From contig NZ_CAKVGN010000009.1 in the NCBI RefSeq assembly GCF_934747485.1, positions 1 through 56,132 on the forward strand: 56,132 nucleotides of DNA, given 5' to 3'. The position numbers and the translations under genes are program-made. Positions 9,286 through 17,475 of the stretch are shown here, piece by piece (within the stretch, counting starts at the first letter, position 1; each line of letters opens with the position of its first letter). The notes under the pieces were generated by a model, which was given only the letters and a program-made list of their open reading frames with translations, did not search any database and was not told the DNA's origin. The DNA is from an uncultured Brachyspira sp. (GTDB lineage: Bacteria; Spirochaetota; Brachyspiria; Brachyspirales; Brachyspiraceae).

Positions 9286-10107
9286 TTATAAATTATGAAA
9301 AATAGGTATCATTTTATTGTAAGTGCAAAATTGTTTAAAGCCTATATCTTTTAATATTTCTTTTGCTTCATTAATATTAAAACCTAAATGAGAAGGCTGA
9401 TGGCTGTCACTTCCTATAGTTATAATATTTCCTCCCAATTTATGATATAGTTTTAATATATCAACAGAAGGAGTGGTGTCTTTTAAGCCGTATCTATTGT
9501 AAGAAGTATTTAATTCTATTCCTTTGCCGTCTTCTATCACTATTTTTAATATCTCTTCTATAATAGGTTTTACTTTTTCAAATGGATATATTCCTTTTTT
9601 GTCATAGCGAATGATTAAATCTAAATGTCCTAATACAGAATAATTTTTGAATTTCTTTACAACTTCAAGTATTTCTTTATAATATGCTTCATTATATTCT
9701 TTTTGCGTTTTATTTTTTTGAAAATCCTGTGTCCAAAATTCTTTGTTATCTACCTGATGAACAGAGAATATTATAAAATCAAAATCATATTTTTTTAATA
9801 GTTCTTCATATTTGTTAATAGTAGAAGTTTGTATTCCGCATTCAAGACCTATTTTTATATCAATTTGTTTTGAGTATTTATCTTTCATTTTTTTAATATC
9901 TTCTATGTATTTTGGGTAATTAACATTTGTAATTGTATCTTTATTTTTTATTTCTATTTCGTCCCAATCTTTTTTTATGCCATAGTCCACATGGTCTGTG
10001 ATGCAAATATCATTTATATTTAGTTTAATAGCATCTTTTATAACTTCTTCTAATGGATAATTAGAATCATCACTAAAGTCTGTATGTATATGATAATCTG
10101 CAAGCAT
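9286..10107 (-). CDS. PHP-family histidinol-phosphatase (HisJ-like)
   Basis: The protein starts with the metal-binding PHP motif DYHIHTDFSDDS (His6, His8). It continues with ITDHVDYG near residue 38, IGLECGI near 112, SVHQVD near 140, GHLDLI near 175 and GSDSHQPSHLG near 243. This set coordinates the trinuclear metal centre of HisJ phosphatases, which dephosphorylate L-histidinol phosphate in histidine synthesis. At 273 residues the length fits. No other his gene is nearby, so another phosphoester substrate is possible. Confidence 0.85.
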   Translation of the reverse strand: MLADYHIHTDFSDDSNYPLEEVIKDAIKLNINDICITDHVDYGIKKDWDEIEIKNKDTITNVNYPKYIEDIKKMKDKYSKQIDIKIGLECGIQTSTINKYEELLKKYDFDFIIFSVHQVDNKEFWTQDFQKNKTQKEYNEAYYKEILEVVKKFKNYSVLGHLDLIIRYDKKGIYPFEKVKPIIEEILKIVIEDGKGIELNTSYNRYGLKDTTPSVDILKLYHKLGGNIITIGSDSHQPSHLGFNINEAKEILKDIGFKQFCTYNKMIPIFHNL

Positions 10108-10283
10108 ATTAATAAGTCCTTTTTTATTTAATAATTAATTATATCATTTATGTAGAAAAAATAAATTTGTTAATATGAAAAAATAAAGAATATGTTTTTG
10201 AAATTTTTGTTAAAAAAATATTTTCTTGTAAAAAAGCAATTATTGAAGTATGATTTTTTAATAATGCTTTCGGAGTATATATT

Positions 10284-11165
10284 ATGGCACTTTTGAAATA
10301 CAGAGATTATGATAAATATGTATTGAGATTTTTGTATGAAACTAATGAAACAGTACATAGAAGTAAAATATACGAAAAGATTAAAGAATATACTAATCCA
10401 TCTGAAGAAGATTTAGAATTAGTAAAAAAAAGTAATTATTCTAAATTTAGAGATAGAGTAGACTGGTCATTAACTTATTTAAAGAAATCAGAATTAATTG
10501 AAAGTGTCGGCAGAGGAATATATCAAATAACTGACTTCGGAAAAAAATTCTACGAAGAAAATCCAGACTTTGATTTCAAAACTCTAAAAGAAAAAACTCC
10601 ATATTTATAAAACAGCGAAAGCCATAATAATGATGATGATATAGAAGAAGATGAAAACAGAAGCGAGGTTGAAAAGAGCATTGAAGAATATTATGAGGGT
10701 GTAGAAAAAGATATATTAGACAGATTGCAGCTAATGGGTGAGAGCAATGTTGATAAGGGGACAAGGTTTGAAAATATATGTTTAGATTTGCTTGAGAAAA
10801 TGGGCTATGGTAAAAAATATAGAACAGGCGGAAGCGGCGGTAGGGGAATTGACGGCACGCTTACTATGGATAAATTCGGTTTTGATATAGTGGGGGTACA
10901 ATGTAAATGCTACAAAGAAAATAATAAAGTTAATGACACAGAAATAACAAAATTTGCACATGGTCTTAAAAATGTTAATGGCATAAGCAGAGGAATTTTT
11001 ATTACCACTTCAGATTATACTCCGCAAGCAAAGAAGGTTGTAGAAGAGTTAAAAGACATAAAAATAATTCTTATAAACGGATATAAGCTTGCTAAATACA
11101 TGCGTGAATACGAGGTTGGAGTAAAAGTATTAGAAACAAGAAATATATATGATATTATTATTTAA
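10284..11165 (+). pseudogene. Mrr-type restriction endonuclease interrupted by one in-frame TAA
   Basis: Two open pieces lie in the same frame, separated only by a TAA at 10608-10610. The intervening codons 10611-10724 are open and give an acidic linker (NSESHNNDDDIEEDEN). The first piece resembles the Mrr N-terminal winged helix. The second has the Mrr catalytic core, GGRGIDGTL then VGVQCKCY, with the Asp...QxK nuclease signature. Together they span 293 codon positions, close to a full-length Mrr of about 300. Mrr enzymes cut methylated DNA. A single nonsense change has probably inactivated the gene, although readthrough, or separate translation of the C-terminal part from an internal ATG at 10725 or 10734, is possible. 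Confidence 0.8.
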
Positions 11166-11229
11166 AAATTATTTATATACTAAAGGTTTGTATTTTATCA
11201 AAAATTACTTTTTTATCTTTTTATTATTT

Positions 11230-11460
11230 TCGGGGACTAGCCACCCTGCGAAGCGTGCCCGTAGGGTAGAACCCCAACTTCTTTTGGCGACTGAAAGAAG
11301 TACCTGTTGGGTATGACCCAAAGAAGCAAAAGGACTGCATTTTTCTAACTAAAATGGAGGTATTACCTTACACTTAATACATATTCCAGATATATAAAGC
11401 ATAAAATATATGCATTTTTTGGTTCTTTTTGCTGCGGGAAAAAGAACAATAAAAAATATA
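11230..11460. repeat. Mosaic intergenic repeat, copy B
   Basis: It contains GGGGACTAGCC, GCGAAGCGTGCCCG, ACTTCTTTTG, then AAAGAAGCAAAAGGACTGCATTTTT at 11325-11349. The same blocks in nearly the same order occur at 13625-13712. Its right end, from about 11447, runs into sequence matching 13913 onward. Non-coding; function unknown. Confidence 0.7.
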
Positions 11461-11560
11461 CAAAATTTTTTAATTTAATAAAAAATCTATAATTTGAAAT
11501 TAATTGTTTTTATATAAATACATCATAGCAGTAAGCACAGCTTAGTCCAAGTTTTTATTA
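11447..11560 (-). pseudogene. Duplicated 3' fragment of yqeB with flanking DNA
   Basis: Bases 11447-11555 match 13914-14028 with few differences, including the last codons of yqeB. Read on the minus strand, 11510-11560 gives L-D-stop-AVLTAMMYLYKNN-stop, against LGGAVLTAMMYLYKNN-stop in the intact gene. It is therefore a decayed second copy of the yqeB C-terminus plus the flanking DNA, left about 2.4 kb from the functional gene. Confidence 0.85.
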
Positions 11561-11766
11561 AGTTTAAAATTTTATAGTACGCACGATTTATTTTTATTAT
11601 TTAGTATGTCAATTAATAAAAATTACACATTTATATTTTTAAATCTGCTTACCGTGCGAAAAATTTAATTAACATAACATAGTTGACATAACTATATATT
11701 TGGTTATTATATTTTAAAAATTAAATAAAGTAATATTAATAGTATATATAGTATAAAGAGAATAAT

Positions 11767-13371
11767 ATGATAAAGAAAGTTATAATAATTTTGCTTGCAA
11801 ATATATTTTTATTATCATGTTCTAATAGTAAGTCATCTAATGAAGGAATAGTGGTATCAGTAGGAGGAATGCCAAGCAGTTTAGACCCAGCATTTGCAAA
11901 AGGCATAAATACAGCAGTTTACATAACACATACTTTTGAAACTCTTACTCAAAGAGATGAAAACGGTACTATAATTCCTGCACTTGCTAAAAGCTGGGAA
12001 GCTATGAGCAATAATACAGTTTATATATTTCATTTGAGAGAAAATGCTAAATGGTCTGACGGAAAGACATTAACTGCAAATGATTTTGTATACACTTTAA
12101 GAAGATTGATAGATCCTAAAGTGGCTTCCCCTTTTTCTTTGGGTTTTGATATAATAAAAAATGCACATTCTATAATGTTGGGAGAGAAGCCATTAGAAGA
12201 ATTAGGAGTTTATGCTTTAGATGATTATACTTTAAAAATAGAGCTTGATATACCGCTTCCTTATTTTGAGGAGGCTATGGCCAGTGATATTGCTTCTCCT
12301 GTGAGGGAAGATATTATAGAAGCTTACGGGGAAGATTGGGCATTAAGTAAAGAACATTATATAGGAAACGGTCCTTATGTAATTACAGAATATGATGAAG
12401 CTGTGAAAATAGTCATGGAGAAAAATCCTTATTATTGGGATAAAGATAATGTTAAGGCTGAAAAAATTACTTTTGAGTTTTTAGAAGATGTTAATACTGC
12501 AGTTGCGGCAATTTATGCAGAGAGTATATTATTTTATCCAGAGGCACCAGAAAATGAAAGAGCTTCTTTAATAGAGCAGGGCATAGGAAGAGAAGTTGAC
12601 ATAACATCAATAGCTTATTATATGGTTAACTTAAAGAGAAAGCCTTTTACTAATCCTTTAGTAAGGAAGGCATTATCACTTGGCATAAATAGAAATTATA
12701 TAGTAAGTAATGTTTTAGGAGGAGGAAGGGTAGCAGCTAATGGTTTCGTTCCTATCAATGTAAAGAATGGTACTAATAATTTTAGAGATAATGCTCCTGA
12801 ATATTTTTCTCTTAAGGAGAGCGATTATCAAAAAAATATTGAAGAAGCTAAAAAACTGCTTGCAGAGGCAGGATACAGAGACATAAAAAAATTCCCTATA
12901 ATAGAGTTAATTACAACAACTAATCCTTCTTCATTATTTGTGGCAGAAGCTATTCAAAGTATGTATAAAAACAATTTAGGTATAGATTTAAAACTTAGAT
13001 ATGAGGAGCCCACAAGTTATTTGCAGTCTATAAAAGACGGAAGTTTTCAAATGATTAAGGCAGCTACAAGTGTTGCTTACAATCAGGCTACAGGTTATTT
13101 AAGACTTTTTCAGCTTGACGGTTTAGGAAATGACGGCGGATATACTGATGAAGTTTATGATTATTTAGTTGATATTGCTATGACTAATGCCAATGAAGAT
13201 ATAAGAATAAAAGCAGCTTATGATGCAGAACGTATACTTATACAAGAGGATATGGCTATTATTCCTATATATTATGATAAAGCTACTGTTATGCAGAGTA
13301 AAAAACTTCATGGTGTGAAATATGATATTTTTTCAATATATGATTTTAGAAATGCTTATATAAGTGAATAA
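11767..13371 (+). CDS. Peptide ABC transporter substrate-binding lipoprotein (OppA family)
   Basis: A lipoprotein signal with lipobox LLSC (Cys at about residue 18) starts the protein. A family-5 extracellular solute-binding domain follows, with LDPAFAKGINTAVYI, the WSDGKTLTANDFVYTLRR motif near 97-114, and the typical C-terminal IPIYYDKATVM. It would capture oligopeptides at the inner-membrane face for an Opp-type importer. At 534 residues it is full length. No permease or ATPase genes are adjacent, so it is an orphan receptor. It sits between repeat copies and a duplicated yqeB end, suggesting this segment was rearranged here. Confidence 0.92.
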   Translation: MIKKVIIILLANIFLLSCSNSKSSNEGIVVSVGGMPSSLDPAFAKGINTAVYITHTFETLTQRDENGTIIPALAKSWEAMSNNTVYIFHLRENAKWSDGKTLTANDFVYTLRRLIDPKVASPFSLGFDIIKNAHSIMLGEKPLEELGVYALDDYTLKIELDIPLPYFEEAMASDIASPVREDIIEAYGEDWALSKEHYIGNGPYVITEYDEAVKIVMEKNPYYWDKDNVKAEKITFEFLEDVNTAVAAIYAESILFYPEAPENERASLIEQGIGREVDITSIAYYMVNLKRKPFTNPLVRKALSLGINRNYIVSNVLGGGRVAANGFVPINVKNGTNNFRDNAPEYFSLKESDYQKNIEEAKKLLAEAGYRDIKKFPIIELITTTNPSSLFVAEAIQSMYKNNLGIDLKLRYEEPTSYLQSIKDGSFQMIKAATSVAYNQATGYLRLFQLDGLGNDGGYTDEVYDYLVDIAMTNANEDIRIKAAYDAERILIQEDMAIIPIYYDKATVMQSKKLHGVKYDIFSIYDFRNAYISE

Positions 13372-13410
13372 TAATAGGATTTTAATTTATAAAAAAATTT
13401 TTATTGGTAT

Positions 13411-13600
13411 AAAAGAATCTTATATCTTTCGGATACGCTTTGTGAAGAACTGCATTTTTTATGAAATATAGACATAAACATATAGTGCCATTATATATAT
13501 TTTTTAGGTATAAAATTTGAATACTTGCACTTTCGCGAAGCGTGCCCGAAGGGCGAAAACTTTTTGCGGCGGGAAAAAGTTGAATAAAAAAACTTATATG
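13411..13600. repeat. Mosaic intergenic repeat, copy C
   Basis: TTTCGGATACGCTTTGTG then AAGAACTGCATTTTTT (13426-13460) matches copy A. The block at 13531-13560 (TCGCGAAGCGTGCCCGAAGG then GCGAAAACTT) matches 13782-13812 in copy D. GCGGGAAAAAG near 13570 resembles the same motif near 11433 in copy B. Non-coding. Confidence 0.7.
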
Positions 13601-13623
13601 ATAAAATTTTTAAGTTTTTATTT

Positions 13624-13960
13624 GTGGGGACTAGCCCCCACCCCCCCACTTCTTTTGCGACCGAAGGAAGTGCCCTTGTGGCATGCCACAAAGAAGCAAA
13701 AGGGCTGCATTTTTAGCTAAAATAGAACTATTATTTTATACTTTATATATTCCAACATATAGAATTAAAACACTTGCGTTTTCGCGAAGCGTGCCCGAAG
13801 GGCAAAAACTTTTTGACGAAGTCCGCACAGCAACCGAAGGGAGTCCTTCAGGGCGACCGAAGGAAGTGCCTGCGACCGTAGGAAGTACCTTTAGGTATGG
13901 GTACGAAGGCGGAAAAAAGAACAATAAAAAATGTACAAAATTTTTTAATTTAATAAAAGG
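13624..13960. repeat. Mosaic intergenic repeat, copy D
   Basis: This is the longest copy. It carries GGGGACTAGCC, ACTTCTTTTGCGACCGAAGG, a perfect 16-base palindrome TTGTGGCATGCCACAA at 13676-13691, GAAGCAAAAGGGCTGCATTT, TCGCGAAGCGTGCCCGAAGG, and three imperfect GCGACCGAAGGAAGTxCC units near 13830-13893. The palindrome and unit repetition suggest secondary structure. It abuts the yqeB stop. Confidence 0.7.
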
Positions 13961-13976
13961 AATTTATAATTTGAAA

Positions 13977-14792
13977 TTAATTATTTTTATATAAATACAT
14001 CATAGCAGTAAGCACAGCTCCGCCCAAGTTTCTTGCCTTATCAGAAATAGTAAAGCAATTATCATACTCAGATTTTCTTGGGTCAATATCTGCTATTTTT
14101 AAGCCCTTACGTACTTTAAAACCATCTCTTATAATACCCCTCAAAAGCCCTTCAAAAGGTGCTGTTACTTCTATTTTTTTGTTATCGTTGTTTATATATG
14201 CTATAATCTCTTTTTCTTTTACAAAATCGCCTATATTTTTTATGTTTTCAATAATGCCGTCAGAGCTTGCATGTATTACTCTTTCAGATTCTTTGCCTCC
14301 AATGTTTCCGGGTATTCCTGTGTTTGGTATAGCTTTACCTTCTAAATACATTCTTCCAAGATTATGCCCACGCATAGTCTCTATAACAATATCACAGTCT
14401 TTGCCTGCAGTAAATCCGGGACCTAATGCTATAGTATATTTTGCCATAGATTTATTAGTGCCAAGATTTTTTTTAGCGATTATAGCATCAATTAAAAATG
14501 TTGGTTTTATGTGATTTAATATTTCACAGTTAGGGTCAACGAGAATAGGAATTTTATTAATTGTATTAAGAGCCTCTTCATAACTTTTTACAAGTACAGC
14601 TTCAATATCTTCAACTTTTGTCTTACCATCATAAACAGCTTCAGATAATGCAACCTTTCTTCGTATAGCAGAGGGGTGCTGCGTCTCCAATATAATAACT
14701 TTGAAATGAGCCTTATATAGAGAGTACACAACACCAGTAGCTAAATCACCAGCTCCTCTTACAATTACAAGTTCATTATTAATTAAACTCAT
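13977..14792 (-). CDS. yqeB: Selenium-dependent molybdenum hydroxylase maturation protein YqeB (EF2563 family)
   Basis: The N-terminus shows a nucleotide-binding loop, VIVRGAGDLATGVVYSLYKA, followed by ILETQHPSAIRRKVALSEAV, both characteristic of the YqeB/EF2563 family. This family co-occurs with selenium-dependent molybdenum hydroxylases and is thought to help form their selenium-containing cofactor. The exact reaction is not established. At 271 residues it is full length. It starts 3 bases after the stop of xdhD, so it is the last gene of the minus-strand ssnA-ygfK-xdhD-yqeB operon. A decayed copy of its 3' end lies at 11447-11560. Confidence 0.9.
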   Translation of the reverse strand: MSLINNELVIVRGAGDLATGVVYSLYKAHFKVIILETQHPSAIRRKVALSEAVYDGKTKVEDIEAVLVKSYEEALNTINKIPILVDPNCEILNHIKPTFLIDAIIAKKNLGTNKSMAKYTIALGPGFTAGKDCDIVIETMRGHNLGRMYLEGKAIPNTGIPGNIGGKESERVIHASSDGIIENIKNIGDFVKEKEIIAYINNDNKKIEVTAPFEGLLRGIIRDGFKVRKGLKIADIDPRKSEYDNCFTISDKARNLGGAVLTAMMYLYKNN

Positions 14793-14795
14793 AAA

Positions 14796-17369
14796 TTATC
14801 TTGAATAAGGAGTATTTTTAAGCGGCAATTCTGTTTGGAACTCGCCGTTAAATTTATAATAAGCCAAAGCAACAGCAGGAGCAGTAGGTATACTTGAAAT
14901 CTCTCCTATACCAGTAGCACCATAACCATAAGGAACACCTTCTTTTTCTATAATAATAGATTCAACATCAGGTGTTTTATCGGCTCTAAATAAGCCCAAA
15001 GTACCAAATTTTACTTTAGGCACACAATTTTCAAGCGGGAATTTCTCTGTTAAAGCATAACCCAAAGACATAACAACACCGCCTTCAATTTGTCCTTCCA
15101 AAGCTATAGGGTTAATTGCTTTTCCTATATCATGAGCAGCAACTACCTTTTGTATTGTACCGTCTTCATTAAGTATGCAAACTTGAGTAGCATAACTATA
15201 AGCCACGTGAGAAACAGGGTGAGGTTTATCTACTCCCATTTTGTCAGTTACTGTGAGCCATTCTCCGTAATACTCTTTTCCTTCTAAATCTTTTAATGTT
15301 TTACCAGAATTTAAATCTTTTTTAAGTTCTTCGCAAGCTCTCTTACAAGCCTCACCTGTAATAAGTGTTTGTCTTGAACCAGAAGTAGTACCGGAATCTG
15401 GAGAAGTTGCAGTATTAGGCTGATGAACTATTATCTCATCATCATTCAAATTGAGAGTTTCACCTGCTATCTGATAAAGCACAGTAGCAATACCCTGACC
15501 AATACAAGAAGCAGCAGAATATATATTAACTTTTGAGTCTTTTACTAACAAACGAACTCTACCAGTGTCAGGCAAACCAACACCCACACCAGAGTTTTTC
15601 AAAGAACAAGCTATACCAACATATTTGTTGTTGTAGAATATATCTTTAACAGCCTCTAATGTTTCAACAAGACCGGTAGAATCATCAGCTATTTGATAGT
15701 TAGGAAGTACTTGACCTGGGCGAATAGCATTTCTATATCTTATTTCCCAAGGGTCTAAACCGCACATTTCAGCAAGCAAGTTTATGTTCATCTCTGTAGC
15801 AAAACAAGACTGAGGAACACCAAAACCTCTGAATGGTCCAGTAGGAGGGTTGTTAGTATATATTGATTTACCTTCTATATCTATAACATGATAATTATAA
15901 GGACCAGCAGCATGAGTACAAGCTCTTTGAAGTACAGGACCAGATAATGAAGCATAAGCACCAGCATCAGTTATTAAAACTGCTTTCATAGCTGTAAGTA
16001 TGCCATTTTCATCGCAGGCAGTAGTCATATCTATGCTCATAGGATGGCGTTTTGGGTGCCAGTTAATACTCTCTTGTCTTGTGAGTTTAAATTTAACAGG
16101 TCTTTTTGTTCTATAAGCCATTATAGCAGCATAATGCTGAACGCTCATATCTTCTTTACCGCCGAAACCGCCTCCTACATATTTATTTTCTACTACAACC
16201 TTTTCAGGGTCTATTCCCAAAGCCATAGATACTTCTCTTTTTGTATCATAAACGCTTTGGTCGCTTGAATATACAAATATACCATCTCCATTAAAAGGCA
16301 TAGCAACAGCAACTTCTGCCTCCATAAATGCATGCTCTGTCCAAGGAAGTTCATAGTGCCTTGTAACTTTATATTTTGATTTTGCTATTACTTCATCAGC
16401 ATTACCTTTAACTAATCTTTCATGAGTAAGTAAGTTGCTTTCTCTATCCTCATGAACTAAAGGAGCATTTTCTTTCATAGCTTCTTCAGGGTTTCTTACA
16501 AGAGGAAGCTCTTCATATTCTATTTTTACTAAATCTCTTGCTTTTTTAGCAGTAGCTTCATCTTCAGCAACAATCAAAGCTAAACCGTCTGCAATAAATT
16601 TTGTAGTTTCACCTTCACCAATAAGAACGTCCCAGTCATGGAAAATATGTCCAATCTTTTTTGCCCCCGGTAAATCTTTAGCAGTAATTACATCAACAAC
16701 ACCTTTAAAAGCCTTTGCCTCGCTTGTATCTATTTTTAATATTTTAGCTCTAGGGTATTTAGTTCTAACAGCAACACCATGAAGCATACCCTCTAATTCT
16801 ATATCATCGCAATATTCGCCAATACCAAGTGCTTTCTCTTTGGCATCAACTCTTGCAATATTCCTATCGCCTAATTTTACCTTTCCTTTATATTCTTTAA
16901 CATCAATATTTTCTCTAATCATTTTAGCTGCTAATTCTATAGCATCAATAATTTTTTTGTAGCCTGTACATCTGCAAATATTATTTTTTATAGCAGCAAC
17001 AATTTCAAGCCTTGTAGGATTATTATTTTTATCAATTAACCCCTTAGCACATATCACCATACCCGGTATACAAAATCCGCATTGCACAGCCCCTGCAGCT
17101 GCAAAAGCATGAGAATAAACATCTTTTTCTCTTTGAGTAAATCCCTCTATAGTTTGTACACTTTTTCCTTGAAGTCTTCCTATAGTTTGTATACAAGATT
17201 TAGTAGGTTTACCATCTATTAAAACAGTACAAGTTCCGCAAGCCCCTTCAGAGCATCCGTCTTTTACTGATTTACATTTACAATCATTCCTAAGAACATC
17301 CATTAATTTTCTATCAGAGTCAAAACTCATTTCTTTGCCATTAATTATAATCTTGGCACTTTCACCCAT
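14796..17369 (-). CDS. xdhD: Selenium-dependent xanthine dehydrogenase-type molybdenum hydroxylase (XdhD)
   Basis: Two enzyme parts are fused in 857 residues. The N-terminal [2Fe-2S] ferredoxin domain has Cys39, Cys44, Cys47 and Cys59. The second [2Fe-2S] domain has QCGFC (97, 100) and CRC (132, 134). The rest is the molybdopterin-binding domain, with GGGFGGKED, GPFRGFGVPQ and the C-terminal ATGIGEIS that carries the catalytic Glu. No FAD domain is present, so another subunit must take the electrons; YgfK next door is the candidate. Oxidation or reduction of purines such as hypoxanthine, xanthine or uric acid is the expected role. Selenium dependence is inferred from resemblance and the neighbouring yqeB and yqeC. 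Confidence 0.9.
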   Translation of the reverse strand: MGESAKIIINGKEMSFDSDRKLMDVLRNDCKCKSVKDGCSEGACGTCTVLIDGKPTKSCIQTIGRLQGKSVQTIEGFTQREKDVYSHAFAAAGAVQCGFCIPGMVICAKGLIDKNNNPTRLEIVAAIKNNICRCTGYKKIIDAIELAAKMIRENIDVKEYKGKVKLGDRNIARVDAKEKALGIGEYCDDIELEGMLHGVAVRTKYPRAKILKIDTSEAKAFKGVVDVITAKDLPGAKKIGHIFHDWDVLIGEGETTKFIADGLALIVAEDEATAKKARDLVKIEYEELPLVRNPEEAMKENAPLVHEDRESNLLTHERLVKGNADEVIAKSKYKVTRHYELPWTEHAFMEAEVAVAMPFNGDGIFVYSSDQSVYDTKREVSMALGIDPEKVVVENKYVGGGFGGKEDMSVQHYAAIMAYRTKRPVKFKLTRQESINWHPKRHPMSIDMTTACDENGILTAMKAVLITDAGAYASLSGPVLQRACTHAAGPYNYHVIDIEGKSIYTNNPPTGPFRGFGVPQSCFATEMNINLLAEMCGLDPWEIRYRNAIRPGQVLPNYQIADDSTGLVETLEAVKDIFYNNKYVGIACSLKNSGVGVGLPDTGRVRLLVKDSKVNIYSAASCIGQGIATVLYQIAGETLNLNDDEIIVHQPNTATSPDSGTTSGSRQTLITGEACKRACEELKKDLNSGKTLKDLEGKEYYGEWLTVTDKMGVDKPHPVSHVAYSYATQVCILNEDGTIQKVVAAHDIGKAINPIALEGQIEGGVVMSLGYALTEKFPLENCVPKVKFGTLGLFRADKTPDVESIIIEKEGVPYGYGATGIGEISSIPTAPAVALAYYKFNGEFQTELPLKNTPYSR

Positions 17370-17412
17370 TATTATACCTCCAATTTAATATATTAATAAA
17401 ATAAACATAACA

Positions 17413-17437
17413 AAGGGAACGATGCTTATATTCCCTT
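17413..17437 (-). promoter_or_regulatory. Intergenic hairpin between ygfK and xdhD
   Basis: AAGGGAA and TTCCCTT form a perfect 7-bp stem around an 11-base loop. It lies in the 106-base gap between ygfK and xdhD and has no long T run. It could be an mRNA processing, stability or attenuation element. Confidence 0.45.
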
Positions 17438-17475
17438 CGCTATGTAATAATATGTAACAATTAGTATAAAGTCAA

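Larger units (their letters stand above)
11166..11766. other. Intergenic region: repeat copy B and a yqeB 3' remnant
   Basis: This 600-base gap holds a mosaic repeat copy (about 11230-11460) followed by a duplicated fragment of the yqeB 3' end. The remaining 200 bases are AT-rich, with a possible TATATT-type promoter just before the lipoprotein gene at 11767. No further gene is visible. Confidence 0.7.
13372..13976. other. Intergenic region made of repeat copies C and D
   Basis: Several overlapping short open frames cross this region on both strands (around 13491-13994), but they coincide with the mosaic repeats and encode no recognisable protein. No gene is called. Confidence 0.7.

Noticed and set aside
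13491..13994. Several 60-100-codon open frames on both strands
   Set aside because: They overlap each other within repeat copies C and D and arise from their GC-richer sequence.
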